DNA from: Oscheius sp. JU75
Lineage: Eukaryota; Nematoda; Chromadorea; Rhabditida; Rhabditidae
Assembly: GCA_037178855.1 (NCBI GenBank)
Contig: JASJZC010000004.1
Span: forward strand, 5,394,001-5,458,000
Direction: 5' to 3'
DNA: 64,000 bases
Shown: positions 29,021 through 45,636 of the stretch, piece by piece
Numbering within the stretch: position 1 is the first letter of the stretch
Layout of the letters: every line of letters begins with the position of its first letter
Notes under the pieces: model-generated
Databases searched by the model: none
What the model saw: only the letters and a program-made list of their open reading frames with translations
What the model was told of the DNA's origin: nothing
Translations under genes and position numbers: made by a program

Positions 29021-30149
29021 AGTACATGACTAGAACTAGTCTGCCCGGAACCAAAGGAGAGAGAGTAAAGGTACAGAACAAGGATCCCGGACATGCTCTC
29101 GGACTCTTATATCTGTTGGTGGTGTTCCACCCAATAACGACTTGTTACACTGTCTTCGAAAGAAGGGCTCCTCGAGAAAAGGTTCCGGGCTCATGGGGAT
29201 TCGTTTCCTTGTCTCTCAACCCAATGGGCTCTTTTTCACGTGTGTTCGGCACAAAGTGTAGGGGAAGTCTACCCAGGCAGCGCAGAGGTAACAGCCGGGG
29301 GCAACAAATGTTCCAACAGTTAAGCGCCTGTTCCCAAGTCGCCTCGGGGCAAATTGTGTGTCTCATTGATCCGACACATGCTTCGTCTTTCTGTCTTTTG
29401 CCGAAAAACCTGGACGTTTTGAGGAGGAGGAAGTGGGGATCTTCAAAGGGACTGTCACTGTCATTGATTCTCTGTCTCCTAGTCCGTTCTCTGTCCAACT
29501 TCTTGCACTTACTTCATGCTTCGCAAAGTTTCCTGTTACTGCAGAGCGCGTAGCTGCTGTCTTTTGCGGAGAAAAAGCAAAGAATGTTGTAGGGAGCCCT
29601 CCCGAAAAAGTTGCAGAGTCTAGCAGTTTGTGCGTTCGGTTTCTGTCTGACAGACCATAGAAACAGAGTAACTTTATAGCAAGCCCATTTTCCAAACCTT
29701 TCCCTCCTAACGAGCTCCAGAAAATTCAAACCGTATGTTCCTCGAGGGAAGAGACAGAGACTCGGGAGAGAGTCACTTCTCCCGTTTTACGACTCCGTGA
29801 ACTCTCCTAATAAAACTAATGGATCGAACGGACGTAAAGAAGAAACTTCTGTAACCCAAGCCAGTAGACCAAAGTCTGGCTCTGACTGCGTCAGAGACAA
29901 CTGTTCAAGCTTCATGAGGAGAGAACGAGGGATCAATGGATCGGCAGGGATCTTTCTCCGATAGGGAATGAGTACGAATTTACCCCCGATTAGTCAGCTC
30001 AATGTTCCGGTCTTCTTCTACGGCCATTCCGCGTCTTCCTTCTGACTCATAGCCCGCGTCTCCCGTAACGGTTGCCCCACTATAGTCGGGAGGCCACCCT
30101 CTGTGTTATCGCGGCATTTCCATTTGGGTTCGGGAATTGGTTTTTGGGT

Positions 30150-30640
30150 TTGACAAGACCCTTGGCCCGACTTTCCTTGTCTGTTTCACTCTCTTTCTGT
30201 GATTCTGTCTGTATCTCTATCTCTCTGTGAGTCTCATTGACAGTGTCTCTCGACTTCTCTTGTCCTGTACCCTTACCAGAGACTGACAGAATTATTCTAC
30301 AGACACATACAAATCTGTAGACTCACTGTTAGGCTCTCTTACTCTTCCCTGTTCCACTCATTCTGTGCTTCACTCTCTTCCCTTAAAACTTGACTCCATG
30401 CCGTAGTTTCCTTCAATCTTTTCTATTATCCTGTACCATATAGACAGAGTACTTAATCCTTGTTTCTGTTCTTACTCAGTCTCTATCTCCCTTGTTCTGA
30501 ACTGGCTGAAGCTGTTTATCTCTTCTTGACTATTTGTCTCTTATCTAGACTGTCTCTTGTCCGTTTTGAAATTCAAGACTGACTCTCGCTTATGTCTGTC
30601 TCTCTAAATACTGATTTGCTACTGGTGGCTATTGCAGCTA
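30150..30640. repeat. Pyrimidine-rich TCTGTCTC low-complexity tract
   Basis: The plus strand is dominated by tgtctctct, ctgtctgt and ttctctt units. It is the strand-opposite counterpart of the purine-rich tract 1.1 kb to the left. Confidence 0.6.
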
Positions 30641-31798
30641 TTGCATGCTACAATTGCAGCAACTGACTGGGAGAGTCACCCTAGTACTTTGTGTCTCTAT
30701 CTCAATTCCCTTTCTCAATAAATACTCCTCCTCCCCCGCTCTCTGGGTGGCCGTGACTCATACCAACAGTCTGAGCCATCTTATCAAAGCAGTTGTATTC
30801 CAAAACCACTGCATCTCCTCCTTTCCCAGCGGCTCTACAAACTTGCGTGTTAATGGGATTCTCCTGCGACACGTTTCGTGGGAACTTGGCCCCGCGATCC
30901 CCCACAAACATTTTCTGTACTGCCGCCGTCAGAAAGAGGCTTTTCCCCTTCTAAATCTTGTCCTTATCAGCTAGGATTGTCACGTTTTTCCGGTACAATA
31001 ATCTGTGCCGTAAACTATCGGGAAAGAAAATCAATTTAGTTGATTGTCTGAAAGTTTTTGGGCTGGGTTGACTGTTCAAATGGTGTTGGTCAGATCATCG
31101 AGCTACCATCGCCAAAACGACCCTGGTTCGATTTGATTCGTCTCGAATAAGAGACAGAAATATCATAGACACAATGACAGTACCCATTTCCGAAGCCTTA
31201 AGTTCTCACCTTATCCCAAAACAAGCCAGTTCTTGTTTTGTAACGTTCCCACAGAGTGAGAGCGCTCGCGTGTTTACCTATTCGCATTTGTCTTCTATTT
31301 GGTTTCTGCGTGTCTCTCTCTCCAGCTCTAACTGGTCCCAGCTTTACATGGGTTCAGTTTCCGCTCTCTTCGTGCCCCTTTTTCTGAACTGTTATTGTAT
31401 TCTCGTTTTCTGATCGACCACCTCACGTGAGCAATTCAGAAGAATGACAACAGCCGGTGGTCTCCTGTTTACTTTGCTTGGGAGGCCTAGTCAGGTTTCT
31501 GTCAGGGAAGTAAACAGAATCGATTATTCTCTTTTCCAACTTTTTCTCTCTTGTAATGTCCCTTTTCTCTGTGTCGAACGTAATGATCACCCTACTCTAT
31601 TGTTTCTATGGTATTTAGACCTAGAGTTCCTATGGGCCCCTGTATCAAACGCAAATTTGATCTGATGCTTCGGATACTTTCGCATAACACCTTACTTGAC
31701 ACCACCTACCTATTTCGCAAATACAAAGTAAAACAAAAGGAAGACTTCTCTAGATTTATTCATATCAAGGTTATCGATAGTGCTTCTGTGTGTATGTA

Positions 31799-33186
31799 TT
31801 AGATTGGCAGGATCTGCTCCTTGAAGTATTTTGGATCGGCGCACGGGTAGAGCAGGAAATCCGAGGTCGAATCTTTCTTCTTCCTCCTCTTCAATTCTTC
31901 CTCGATGGCCATCTGACACTCGGGGTCCGGGCGATCCCCGTCCTCCCAGTCGTACTTGTCCTGGAATGAGTAGCCCTCTCTCCTCATCGTAGCCATCAGC
32001 AGCTCGTAGATCTTGTAGTAATCGGGCCGATTGGCGTAGCTCAGCGTCCTCAGGTAGACGGCCAGGTCGATGAATTCGGGCGGACATTCGTTGAAGAGCT
32101 CATTGTCCGGCGTCGTCCTCTTCTGGTGGATGATCTCCTGCTCATCCTTCTTGTGCCACTGGAGACCGACGTAGAGCTCGACGAGCATGTAGAGCATGGC
32201 CCAGAGATCGTCCACGCGGCCCTGCTCCTTCCGGTCGTGCACGTTCAGACTGCAGTAGCGTAGTGTCCCACGCAGCAAGATGCTACGGCGGGGCTCTCCA
32301 ATCACCACCTTTCCGGTCCGCATCACGAAGCTGCGTGTCATGCCTAAAAAAGCATTGGTGGTTTACAAGCAGTCTTTCTCACTTCTTCCTTTCAGATTCT
32401 GTCCTCCTTCTGTCTACTTGTTCTGTCAATGTAACCTCCTTTCTGTCCTTGTCTCACTGTCTCTGTCTCTCCATCCCATTCACTGTCTCTCCAATCCAAC
32501 TACTACGGCTTCTCACAGACAGAGACCGTGTTCTGAGAGTACCCTCTATAGCAACGTCTTTCAGTATCAACTACCCTGTCTTCTCTGTTTCTTATTCTGT
32601 CTCTATGAGATGCTGTCAAAGAAAGAAAACTAGACTAACCGTAGTCGATGAGGAAGAACATGCGCTTGTCGCGTCCCACGTAACCGTTCATCATATTGCC
32701 TGGCTTGACGTCCCGATGAATGAATCCCATCTCGTGGACCTGCTTGATGGCATAGAGGGCATGGACACCTATGCGGACGAGTGTGTTCTCACAGAATCCT
32801 TCCTTGCACTGGTGCTTGAGGCTGAAGAGGTCCTTCCCGCAGAGCGTCATCACCATGTAGTTGTACTTGCCTCGGTAGCCGCTCTCGATCAGACGGATGG
32901 CGTGTTTGCAGTGCTTCATCCTGGTCAGCGTCGTCACCTCGATCTTCAGCACTCCGTGTTCGTCGGGGCTTCGAGCCTCGGCCTTCAGCGCTGCGATGTA
33001 GTTCTTGCCCATCCGCGAATCCAGACATCTGACCTTGTAGACGCTACCGCAGCCTCCGGATCCCAGCTGCTCCAGCACTTCCCAGCGTTTCCTGACTATC
33101 TTTCCGATGGGGAACTGCACGATCCCGTTGACTATCTCTGTGCTAGTTGAGATCGTTGAGATGGGTGTTGCTGCCGGCAGCGGCAT
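31799..33186 (-). CDS. CK1-superfamily kinase, TTBK-like
   Basis: Two exons, 32640-33186 and 31799-32343, give 363 residues; an in-frame stop lies just upstream of the ATG. The kinase domain starts near residue 30: glycine loop LEQLGSGGCGSVYKV, the lysine in IAALKAEARS, catalytic loop FIHRDVKPGNMMNG and FFLIDYGM, where DYG stands in place of the usual DFG. GTLRYCSLNVHDRKEQGRVD and DDLWAMLYMLVEL are hallmarks of the tau-tubulin-kinase branch. The domain nearly fills the protein, followed only by a Lys-rich tail (RRKKKDSTSDF). That is the usual layout of the many nematode TTBK-like kinases, often germline-expressed. Catalytic residues K, HRD and D are present, so it is probably active. Confidence 0.92.
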
Positions 33187-33782
33187 CACAGCCTTCTCCG
33201 AAGCGATGTCCTAGTCTCGAATAGTTCCCTTGTTTTCCAAACGTTGTTTGAAACAAGTTTGGAACAGAAAATAGCTATTTACTGGAACTCGTTTGAAAGT
33301 TTTGGGAATAACAAAAAAAATAGCAAGCTAGTTTGAACAGTACTATAGTTAAGTAGTCGTGTCGTCTCTAGTGATTATTAGTCCCACTCTCTCCCAGGTA
33401 GTTCTACTAATGAATCTCTGTCTCTGTAGCAAACACATTGATCCAGATCACTTCTAAACAACCTCCTTCCTATGATAACAGCCTTCCTTCTCTAAACAAA
33501 CCATTGTTCAGCATCGATTTTGCCATGATTTATACCTCGAATTGCGAGAAAGCAGATATGCTAATCGCTCCATAAAAAGCTCCTCTTACTTTTGTTATCA
33601 TGTTGTTTTCCAATCAGTGCCACCTCTCGTCTCCGAATTTGACACAGTCCCTCCCCACAGGGCTCCACTCGGTACTTATCTTTGGCGTCCGCACGCCTCT
33701 CCTCTGTTTACCCTTCCATAGACGATTCCCCCTCTCTTGCAGAGACTAAGGCCCGCCGTCGCTTGGAGAGAGAAAGAGCAAC
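33187..33782. promoter_or_regulatory. Divergent promoter region
   Basis: A 0.6-kb gap between the start of the minus-strand kinase and the start of a plus-strand membrane-protein gene. No TATA box stands out and no exon is seen. The bidirectional promoter role is inferred from gene orientation. Confidence 0.4.
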
Positions 33783-36550
33783 ATGGGCTACGGCAACAAC
33801 CACTACAACTATCAGGTGGGTCCACTTTTTCGGGCAGTTTGCACTCGAACTTTTTTGAGTTTTAAGAAAACAGTTGTCAGAGAATTAGTTTCTTTCCGAT
33901 AACAAAACAAAAAAGTTTTTGACCCAAGGATCCGAACCTGGGCTGTTTCCACGGTGCGCGCGCCTCAAACCACTAGGGCATCTGTTCAGAAAGCGCTGCC
34001 GAAAACAGGTGTATTGGTATATCTAAAGGCTTGCGTTATCAATTCTTTACCCGAGACTTGTTTGACTGACTGTTTAGGTATCAAAACAAAATTTTCCGGC
34101 GTTTTCATGCTTTGTGAAGTTGTATCCAGTATCGATCTCTACTAGTTTTCAAAATATTCCAAACGTCTAAAATGAGCTTTTGCCTTTAAAACTGTCTTCT
34201 ATCCCTCTACGACTGCTGACTACCTACATGACCGCCTTTTTTCAGACCCTAAACGTGAATTTTCAGCTTTGCAATGTTCTACAACCGTGTAGAGAATTTT
34301 CTAATCTATCACTTTGCAGTACATAAAACTGAAGAAATCTTAGAGCCTAAAAAGTGGTTTTATTCAGAGAGTCTATAATATTGGAGGTCAGGTAGTTGTA
34401 GAAGTACGAGGTTGTGTACCCTTCCGACTTTTTGTCCACTTTGAGAGTAAAGTAAGCTAAAACTGTATGTAGTCTCTTCAAAATGACAAGCTCCGAAAAA
34501 AGCATAGTTTCCCCCGAACGAATAGATGATGCCTTTGGCTGAGTCACAGGTTCGGGTGTATGTATAATTTTTGACGGAAAAGGAAATGAAATGATCAATC
34601 AGACAATAGGAATTCGGACAGAAAGCCGATACGGCTCTCGGGTTTCTATATCGATTCCATTACCTCCACCCACTCTGTCTGTTAGTGCACCTTGACCACA
34701 CATGGCGTCCGGGTTTGACAGCCATTGGGGCAAAGCCTGGCAGGTTCCCACCCATACCGCCTTGTTTTTTATAATGAATTTTCAGATCGCGGTGATATTT
34801 GCGATTTTGATCGGAGCCGTACTTCTACTCCTTCTCGTCCTCTTAGGAATATGGTTTATCACAAAAAGTGTGAGTCTTTTTGTCTTTGTTCCGAGACAGG
34901 AATTTGGAAACTTGTCCAAACAATGGGATTCGCCTTTATTTGACAGGCAGAGAATGCCTCAGGGCACTCGAGGGCACCAGGAACCGGAATTCAACTGGGC
35001 AATACAATTCTTTTGAATTTCCGGTGGTGGTCCGAATAGTTTACAGAGATTCAAAGTTATTTCTATAGATCTTGAAACAATATTTATCACATGTTTGGCT
35101 TACGTAAAAAATTATCTCGAAATATAGAATCGATCCAGTTTGGCTTGATCGAGTTACTTCCGGTTTGGAAAAGAGCTTAACCATTAGCACTGATACCACC
35201 ACTAAATCCAAACGCTGGTTTTGGATTTCAACCGACCATACCTCGTTTCCTGTGAGTCTAGAAAATTCTATCAGAATTCTATTTTTGGCTCTTGAGAAGT
35301 TTGGTACGAGACCAGTTCTTCAGTATTCCCACAATATCAGCTGCTACAACATTTTGAAAGTTGTGTAGTACACACAATGTATACCCAGAGTACATGAGTT
35401 GGCTCCTGCTACATACTTTTTGGTCTGTTCTAGATTGACCAGGCTGTTATGATCTATCTTCTATGACCATATGAGTCTTGGTTCGATCCAAAGTTTGATA
35501 CATGTGAGTAAATTGAACTAGATGATTTTTTTTTCCAACGGGTGGCTGGAAGAAATACACACTTCAAAAATCCCGAAAACAATTGTGCAACATTCAGCTC
35601 TCTGCGACCCTAATTCACTGACAGTTCCGGTGTACAGCGTTTCGTTTTCAGCTACGGTCTACAGACCATTTGTTCCTAACAGTCTCCTATGCCTTGTGAG
35701 CATCAAATGCAGCAGTGACTCAGATCTTGTCCGACATATTTGTCGATTACATAACTCTCTCGACCACTTGTAAGAGCGGCGTGTGCAGCTGATCTCGTTA
35801 ATCTCTCAATATGCTAATGAGCCATGTTTGCTGGTCAGAATGTGTGCGGACTGTAACGTCGGGGTGAGGCCTGCCGCGGCCACCGTGTTTGAACTGGGCA
35901 GGGAACGGGGTCCTTGGGGAGGGTGCTGGGGGAACATGCGTCCACCCGGAGGCAAAGACAAACATTTGCGAAGAGGTCGAGAGAGACAAGAGGAAGAGAA
36001 GCCTATTGGTCACTTTCAGATGAGAGGGGATGATGAGGAGAAGAAGAGATACCAGAGCGGGAGGAACTCTGTAGCACAGTGGCCATCTCAGGCTCCAAGC
36101 TATCGACCATCGTCCCAGCATCAAAATCAGAGCTACGAGTGAGTATGGGTGGTATAAAGAAAGGAGAGAGACAGAGACAGATACGGAGGGACAGAGAGAC
36201 CCAGAGTGACAGAGATACCAAGATACAGACTCAATCCATCAATTCAGATTCCCTCCTGCCAGATCTCCAGTGAATCCTGTCGCCCCGTCTCCGATGAATG
36301 TTCAGAATTTCCAGCAACAGCCGAGTCCCTACCAACCGAACCAACAGTATTCCCAAGTCCCACTGGTCACGCCAGTCAATCAGGGATATATCGACCAGAA
36401 TCGAACGAGTCAACTCCAGCCAGATGTCATTTACACACAGGTAAGAAGAGAAACAGAGTGATAGTACAACTCTGTGCCTTCCAGGGACCAGCCGGTTTCG
36501 TGAGGTCGACTCCCGTCGAGTACACGTCCTATCATCAGTCGTCTGTCTAA
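33783..36550 (+). CDS. Single-pass membrane protein with Pro/Gln/Tyr-rich tail
   Basis: Five exons (33783-33815, 34786-34869, 36020-36138, 36248-36440, 36485-36550) give 164 residues with consistent phases. Residues 1-11 (MGYGNNHYNYQ) are short and extracellular or lumenal. Residues 12-37 are one transmembrane helix (IAVIFAILIGAVLLLLLVLL). A basic/acidic patch (MRGDDEEKKRYQ) follows, then a low-complexity tail rich in Pro, Gln, Ser and Tyr (PSPYQPNQQYSQVPLVTPVN). The helix after a very short N-terminus, with no signal peptide, suggests a type III orientation with the tail in the cytosol. PxY-type motifs could bind WW domains; that is inference. The first two introns are about 1 kb each and carry repeats, including a tRNA-like one. 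No family is recognised. Confidence 0.7.
33919..34315 (-). repeat. tRNA-like sequence plus 'tttgcagt' body, in an intron
   Basis: At 33919-33985 the minus strand shows CCTAGTGGTTTGAGGC (A-box-like) and GGTTCGGATCC (B-box-like). To its right, at 34105-34315, lie tgctttgtgaagttgtatcc and agctttgcaatgttctacaa, members of the recurring body. Confidence 0.5.
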
Positions 36551-37543
36551 ACTCCCTTCCCGACAATTTCTTCTACGCAATGATCCACTGCCCTCGGTTC
36601 ATTTCTTCTCTCACATTGAGATCTAAATTTCTATTACCAGCTTTAACTTATCCACCCTCTCTGTCTCTCATTCACGACCTAGTCTTGAGTTTAATCCGAA
36701 TGCCATATCCCTGGTGTTGTGTGCCTCCTCACTTAAAAAAGCCTCTCGCTGTACATATCCCCGTTTTTCCTCAGCTGTGGCATAATTCTCAGCTCTTCCC
36801 CATTTTTTTTTCACTTCTATTTCTGTCGCGCTCAAATGAATGATTATTAATCTGCTGGTTGGAGGAAGTGCAATTGAGCAACAGCAGGGGCCTGAGAGGA
36901 AAAACGGACGCCGCGCCACATCATCCATCTCGCGCTCTCTTTTTGTAATACGCGCCTGGGCTCATGGCAGCCGTTTCCACTCGGGGTCGAAGTGAAAATG
37001 AGAGGGACCAACTGGAAATTCATAGAGACTGAAAGACAGGGAGACAGAGAAACAGAGAGAGAGAGATAGAGAAACAGAGAGGGAGATAGAGAAACAGAGA
37101 GGGAGACAGAGAAACTGAGAGGGAGACTGAGAGAGACAGAGAAAGACAGAGAGACAGCAGTTTCCATTATCCAGATTCTGTCTTCTGACCTTTTAAAGTT
37201 TATGTGGTCTGGAACCAATTGCAAGTTTAAATGTTCTGCGGTTAGTCTCTCGTTCTCTGTCGCGAATTGCGTATGTCCGTTACACTCGCTCTCTCAGCCA
37301 CAACTGTCACGGATAGGGGATCCAGTTACTTGCAACGCATGTGCTGTCGAAGTGAGCAGATGGAACGGCGAGGGACTGGCAGTAAATCCCAGATTTTTCC
37401 ATAGAAATCATAATTGCTCCAAACTTCATAATTGCTTGCCATTGAAAGCACACTGTTTCTAGCAGAATCGTAACAGAGCAAATTTTGTTAATTGCTGGAA
37501 AAGAATCCTTGAAAAGCGAATAATTTCAAAGTCTTGTGAGAAA
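36551..37543. other. Intergenic with GACAGAGA tract
   Basis: No exon seen. At 37030-37160 the plus strand is a degenerate repeat of gagacagagaaacagagagg type. A similar tract lies in the preceding gene's intron at about 36160-36225. Confidence 0.45.
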
Positions 37544-38194
37544 CTTGTCGAGAGAATTTTGACAAGACTTCACAGGACAAGCTAGACAATTAGGCGAAGA
37601 GGACTTTCTATGGATGTTGGATCTTCTTTGAATGAACTGGATGGGCAAAATGCTCCAAGAAGATGAAAGAGAGGGTAGATGGACGCTCTTTGCATGAAAA
37701 ATGGCGGCTGGAACTATCGCTACAGCTGGACAGGTTTGTTCCTGTCTCTCTATCTATACATGTTTGTGTCAGAAGTATACCATGCCTGCCTCTGTCTCTC
37801 AGCGATAGCCCCTGTAGTGATAGTTCCGGCCACCATTTCCAATGCAAAGAGCGTCCATTTTTTTGGAGCATGGTTGTCCATCCAGTTCATTCAAAGAAGA
37901 TCCAACATCCATAGAAAGTCCTCTTCGCCGAAATATGGTTCCTGGAAGAAGTTTAGGAATAAGGAGTGTTCGGATCTGGGTTGCTCGGGACTTGCCCAGA
38001 TCCTAGTCTCAAGACAAAGAAGGGGGAGTGAGTGTTAGTGCAAAAGAATAGATTGGGCAGACAAATTGACAAGAAAATCAAATCCTTGGTAGAGGAGAAG
38101 AGGAGACGACCTTCTGGAGGGAGCAACTGGCGACGAACTGGTCTCTAATTGTCTCGCTTGTCCTGTCAAGTCTTGTCAAAATTCCCTCGACAAG
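37544..38194. mobile_element. Foldback (long inverted repeat) element
   Basis: Nested inverted arms. The inner arms 37593-37730 and 37802-37929 are about 130 bp, with near-perfect ends (ggcgaagaggactttctatg at the left, its complement at the right), around a ~70-bp loop. The outer arms 37544-37592 and 38146-38194 are 49 bp each with only a few mismatches. No transposase frame lies inside. The loop sequence (gtttgttcctgtctctctat) recurs at about 54745. This is the structure of a non-autonomous foldback or MITE-type element. Confidence 0.65.
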
Positions 38195-38560
38195 ATCGGA
38201 TAAGACTATGGATCTAGAGAACATTGAATTAGTTCGTTTTTCGCGTGTTCTGGGCTAGCGAACAAGAGTCTGGAACAGTTCCCCAGAATACTGGACCATC
38301 TCCTGATCTGCGTTTCAGGGCTGTACACACGGTCAGAGAGAAAGCAACGACCTATGCAAGGGAACATGCTTCATTGAACAGACTGGACGGGGCTGACAGC
38401 ACCGTAAAAGAACTTGCCAGTTTTCCAAAAGAGTCCAAATTACTCCGGCTTCCATAATTGCAGTGCATCGGGAACACTTTTTTTCAACAGAATAGTAGCA
38501 GAACAGCCTTTGCTTATTGTTCCAGTAGTGCGCTCGGAATCATCCCTTCCAGACAGCTAC

Positions 38561-39308
38561 ATGCGTCAGAAGGTAAGTCTAGTGGACTACTCCAAGTAAA
38601 TTTCCTTCTCAGACCAGAGGAACTGTCCCTCCGCCCTGGACCAGCACGAGCGACCATCTCTGGCAGGACCCTCGCTTCGTCATCGGTCTGACGGATTCGA
38701 CGAGCAGACTCTCGGAAGACTCTCGCTCCACGCACTCGACAAGTAGGACGACTGAAGATTTGGACTCGCTCGACCATCTGGTGCTACTGGAAGGACCAGC
38801 TCCTGACTCTCAACCAGTCCGAAGACCTCGACGAACTTTCGAGAGTTTGCTCAACGGACCCGACTACTACTTCTGTCTGGAGGATCAGGTGATTGAAGAT
38901 GAGGCTCGAGAGAGGGAATTGGACCGACTCGTCAGAGACAGCATCTCCTCCAAGCCCCTGGAAGAGCCTCACTCCGTGGCGGAGACAAAGAACAAGAAAA
39001 AGTGGAGAGAGGAATCTGTGGTCGAGATTATGACCCTTCCAGACGTCTTCAAGCAGTCTGAAGTCGTCAGCAGGGAGTGCCTGAACAAGCGAATATTCTC
39101 TCACGACTCCATCCTCGATCTGCGAACTCTGCCCGATTTGGACAGGACGAAGAAACGCGATTACAACACGAGATCCATGGAGGAGACTCGTTTGCTGCCG
39201 ATTCTGTCCAGCTACTGGAAGAAGACCTCGCCCGATGTCGTCACGGCTCCGGATCGATCGGATGACGAGACGACGGCCGTCGAGGAGGAAAAGAAGTCGG
39301 TCATCTAA
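38561..39308 (+). CDS. Unknown acidic/basic soluble protein, 235 residues
   Basis: A 12-nt first coding exon (38561-38572, MRQK) joins exon 38613-39308 through a 40-nt GTAAGT...TTCTCAG intron. The ATG follows a CTTCCAG acceptor-like site by 8 nt. The protein is hydrophilic with no signal or transmembrane segment. It starts Ser/Thr-rich (LTDSTSRLSEDSRSTHSTSR), has a charged middle (EDEARERELDRLVRDSISSK), and carries two spaced motifs of the form MTLPDVF and RTLPDLD. The C-terminus is EEEKKSVI. No domain is recognised and it may be largely disordered. An inverted, partly deleted copy of this gene lies at 52568-52826. The long exon and splice fit make a real gene likely. Confidence 0.7.
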
Positions 39309-39663
39309 GCTTTACTTCAAAGGATATTTGGGTAAATGAATCTGTGAGATAGTGGGTCTATTGTCTTGTCTTTGTGTCCAAACGGTTCATTGTCCCCTTG
39401 TCCAAACTGATGAAGCTTGAAAACCAACATTTTCTGTTCACGAACCGAAACACAAAAAGGAATACTATTATATGAGTGCATGCTTTGATCAACTGGCTGT
39501 AGATGGCTGGTGGCCAGAGGTACCGGTATTATGCGCTTATTGAGGCTGGTCATGTGTGGATAACGAGTACATAATCGGTAGGGAACCCTGCAAAACGGGA
39601 AAAAGGATTAGGAGATGAGCAAACTGTAAGAGGAATTGAGGGGAGGAGGGAAACTAATGGTTA
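39309..39663. other. Convergent 3' ends of two genes
   Basis: Space between the end of the plus-strand 235-residue gene and the last Abd-B exon. Bases around 39335-39400 are also present in the inverted copy near 52570-52630, so they belong to the duplicated unit, probably the 3' UTR. Confidence 0.45.
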
Positions 39664-43543
<3,880 letters not shown>

Positions 43544-43754
43544 AGCATTCGGGCTTTTCTGCTGTTCAGGCGCCAATTCTCAGATTAATCTGCAAGTTTG
43601 ATATGTATTCATGAGAGAGTCCATAAATAAGAGGAATGTTTTCATAAGATTAGGTCGATTCCGTCCGCTGGCGCGACTTTTATGACTGGTGAATCGATTT
43701 ACTGTGACAGACTTGGGGAAGGGAGATGGAGGATTGGAGCAGCTACCGTTTGCT

Positions 43755-43940
43755 TTGTAATCTAGTGCTTAACCACTACGCCATAAACGGAAAGTTCCAC
43801 ACAGTTTGTTAGAAGCTTATCCTTGTTTTTAGCTAAAAACCTAATGTTTTCCAACGCGTTTATCGGGCCGAAGACGAAGTTGTTGAGTTTTGCGAGCTTT
43901 ACAAAGTTGTACACTTTTGTCTGCTCTACATTTTGGTAGT
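43755..43940 (-). repeat. tRNA-like 5' half plus body
   Basis: On the minus strand of 43755-43795 there is TTTATGGCGTAGTGGTTAAG, close to the copy at 41728-41792. To its right, gagctttacaaagttgtaca at about 43888-43910 is the body. Confidence 0.5.
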
Positions 43941-45636
43941 AAGTTCGAAAAGAGAGTTATTTTTAGTGAAAAAAAACTCCGAATAGACTCAGTTGTTATC
44001 TATGAAAGCTCGTAAGTATTCGTCCCAACGTGCTTTATGCATTATAAGACTTTTGGTCTATAGAAACTGTTCGTGACGGGACTCATCGTCTGTCTGATAG
44101 TCTAAAGGACTGTCACATGACTCACGCTCGCTCTCTACTGTACTATCAATATTCCCAAAGGTTCAAACTTGAATCACAAATGTGTCAGTCCTAATTGAGC
44201 CCTATCATTATTCACTCGCTCAATCACTTCGAGAAAAAGCGTCAACTTGTGCTGACTAAGGTCCCAGCGCCTCGTCTTCCCACCGAGTGGCGGCGAGATC
44301 AAAGGCGGGAGGCTGTGTCGCCTACAGTTGATAAAGTCTCAATTTATCGGCAGCCACGCTCTGTTCTCTTCAATTTGTACTGGGAAAGAGACAAAAAAGG
44401 AATGCATGTGATCATAAGGGGAGGGGACAACCGGCCCTCTTATGATTTATATCTCGTTGTGGACTTATTAGAACTGCGAGAGGCAGCTTGTTTTAGGGCT
44501 ACTGTAGTGGCTTGAAATGTGTTAAAAATGTCATAAACAGGTCATAACTTATCATTTGAAATTCTACTAGTTGCGTTTTGAATGGCTCGCCAATCTTTCA
44601 GTACCTGTTTCACGCCCCTTATCTCAGACATCTTTCTACTTTTCAGGCATCAAAATGTCATTTTTCGTCATTATGATCTTCTACAAGTTTGTACAGCTCC
44701 ATCTGGTCTACAACTTTCCAGAAGATAGAAAACTGAGAAGCTAGCTCTTGGAACCGAAACAGGGCTTAAATAGTGCAGCTTTGACTGTCTGCGGGCGTCA
44801 ACTTGTAAGCTATTTTAAAGACCTCTGACATATTTTCAAATTTTTTGATGATAGACACAGTTCTTGATCTGCTGTAAACGTCGTAGTGGTTGGCACCAAA
44901 AAAAGTCAAAAATTATTCGTTTCGAACAAAATTTAGGTAATCAAAAACTATAGCAATGATTTTAGACAATACGGGGCGAGAAAACATTCGCCAACTAGAT
45001 GTTCTCGTTTCGACATAATCGGTGAGAATTCCCGACAAACGATTTCCTTCAATGAAACAAAGAGTCTACGACACAATACGGGTGAGACAGACCCTGACTT
45101 TCTAAACTATTTGACGACCCCATAAGCGCCACACTATTTCACGGTATTGACACACTAGTCTGGAGGCTCATTAAAGGAGAGGGGGCCCGAGGCCCCTCCC
45201 TCGGAAAGTTGCGTGGCTTTTATGGCCAATCATAGGTGGTAAATGGGTGTCCGGGGTCTTTATGTAACGAGGAAGGAAAACAAATAAAGAATCCCCATAA
45301 AATTGCAGCAAGATATCTAAATAAGATTTTGAGTGGAGGTAAAATGGACAGTTAAAAAGTTTTATAAGGCCGTGGCTGTGGCTGGCCGGATGGGGCTGAC
45401 TAGGAATCCCGCCCCCTTCTCTGGGCGACTGGGGAGGGGCGTGGACTGACTGTAGTCCGGGCGACCAATAAGGGCCGACTACCTGCTGACTGCGCTCCAG
45501 ACAAGCTATTATTCGGACAGAATGGTCGAAGAATTGGTTGTAAATGTGACTGAAAGCTAATTTGGGGACAGATCGGGAAGAGGAAATGAAGATTCATTGG
45601 AAATTATGGTGGAAAGATTAGAAAAAACCTATTCGA

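Larger units (their letters stand above)
25005..31798. other. 6.8 kb gene-free stretch upstream of SERCA
   Basis: No recognisable coding exon. Likely SERCA 5'-UTR exons and promoter sit at its left end (an acceptor-like TTTTCAG precedes the start region). A member of the 'gtgcaaaactgtagaggaga / aactttgcagaag' repeat lies at about 27875-27920. From 28340 the plus strand is purine-rich and from 30150 pyrimidine-rich. Long open frames here are by-products of that composition. Confidence 0.45.

Noticed and set aside
29026-29553. 175-codon plus-strand frame
   Set aside because: No motif, no splice context; it overlaps equally long frames on the other strand in the same low-complexity region.
32263-33150. 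295-codon plus-strand frame
   Set aside because: Antisense of the TTBK-like kinase; it runs through both an exon and the intron.
36847-37224. Minus-strand frame of Ser/Leu repeats
   Set aside because: Translation of the GACAGAGA repeat tract.
44195-44515. 106-codon plus-strand frame
   Set aside because: No splice sites of the local type, no recognisable segment; embedded in repeat-rich sequence.
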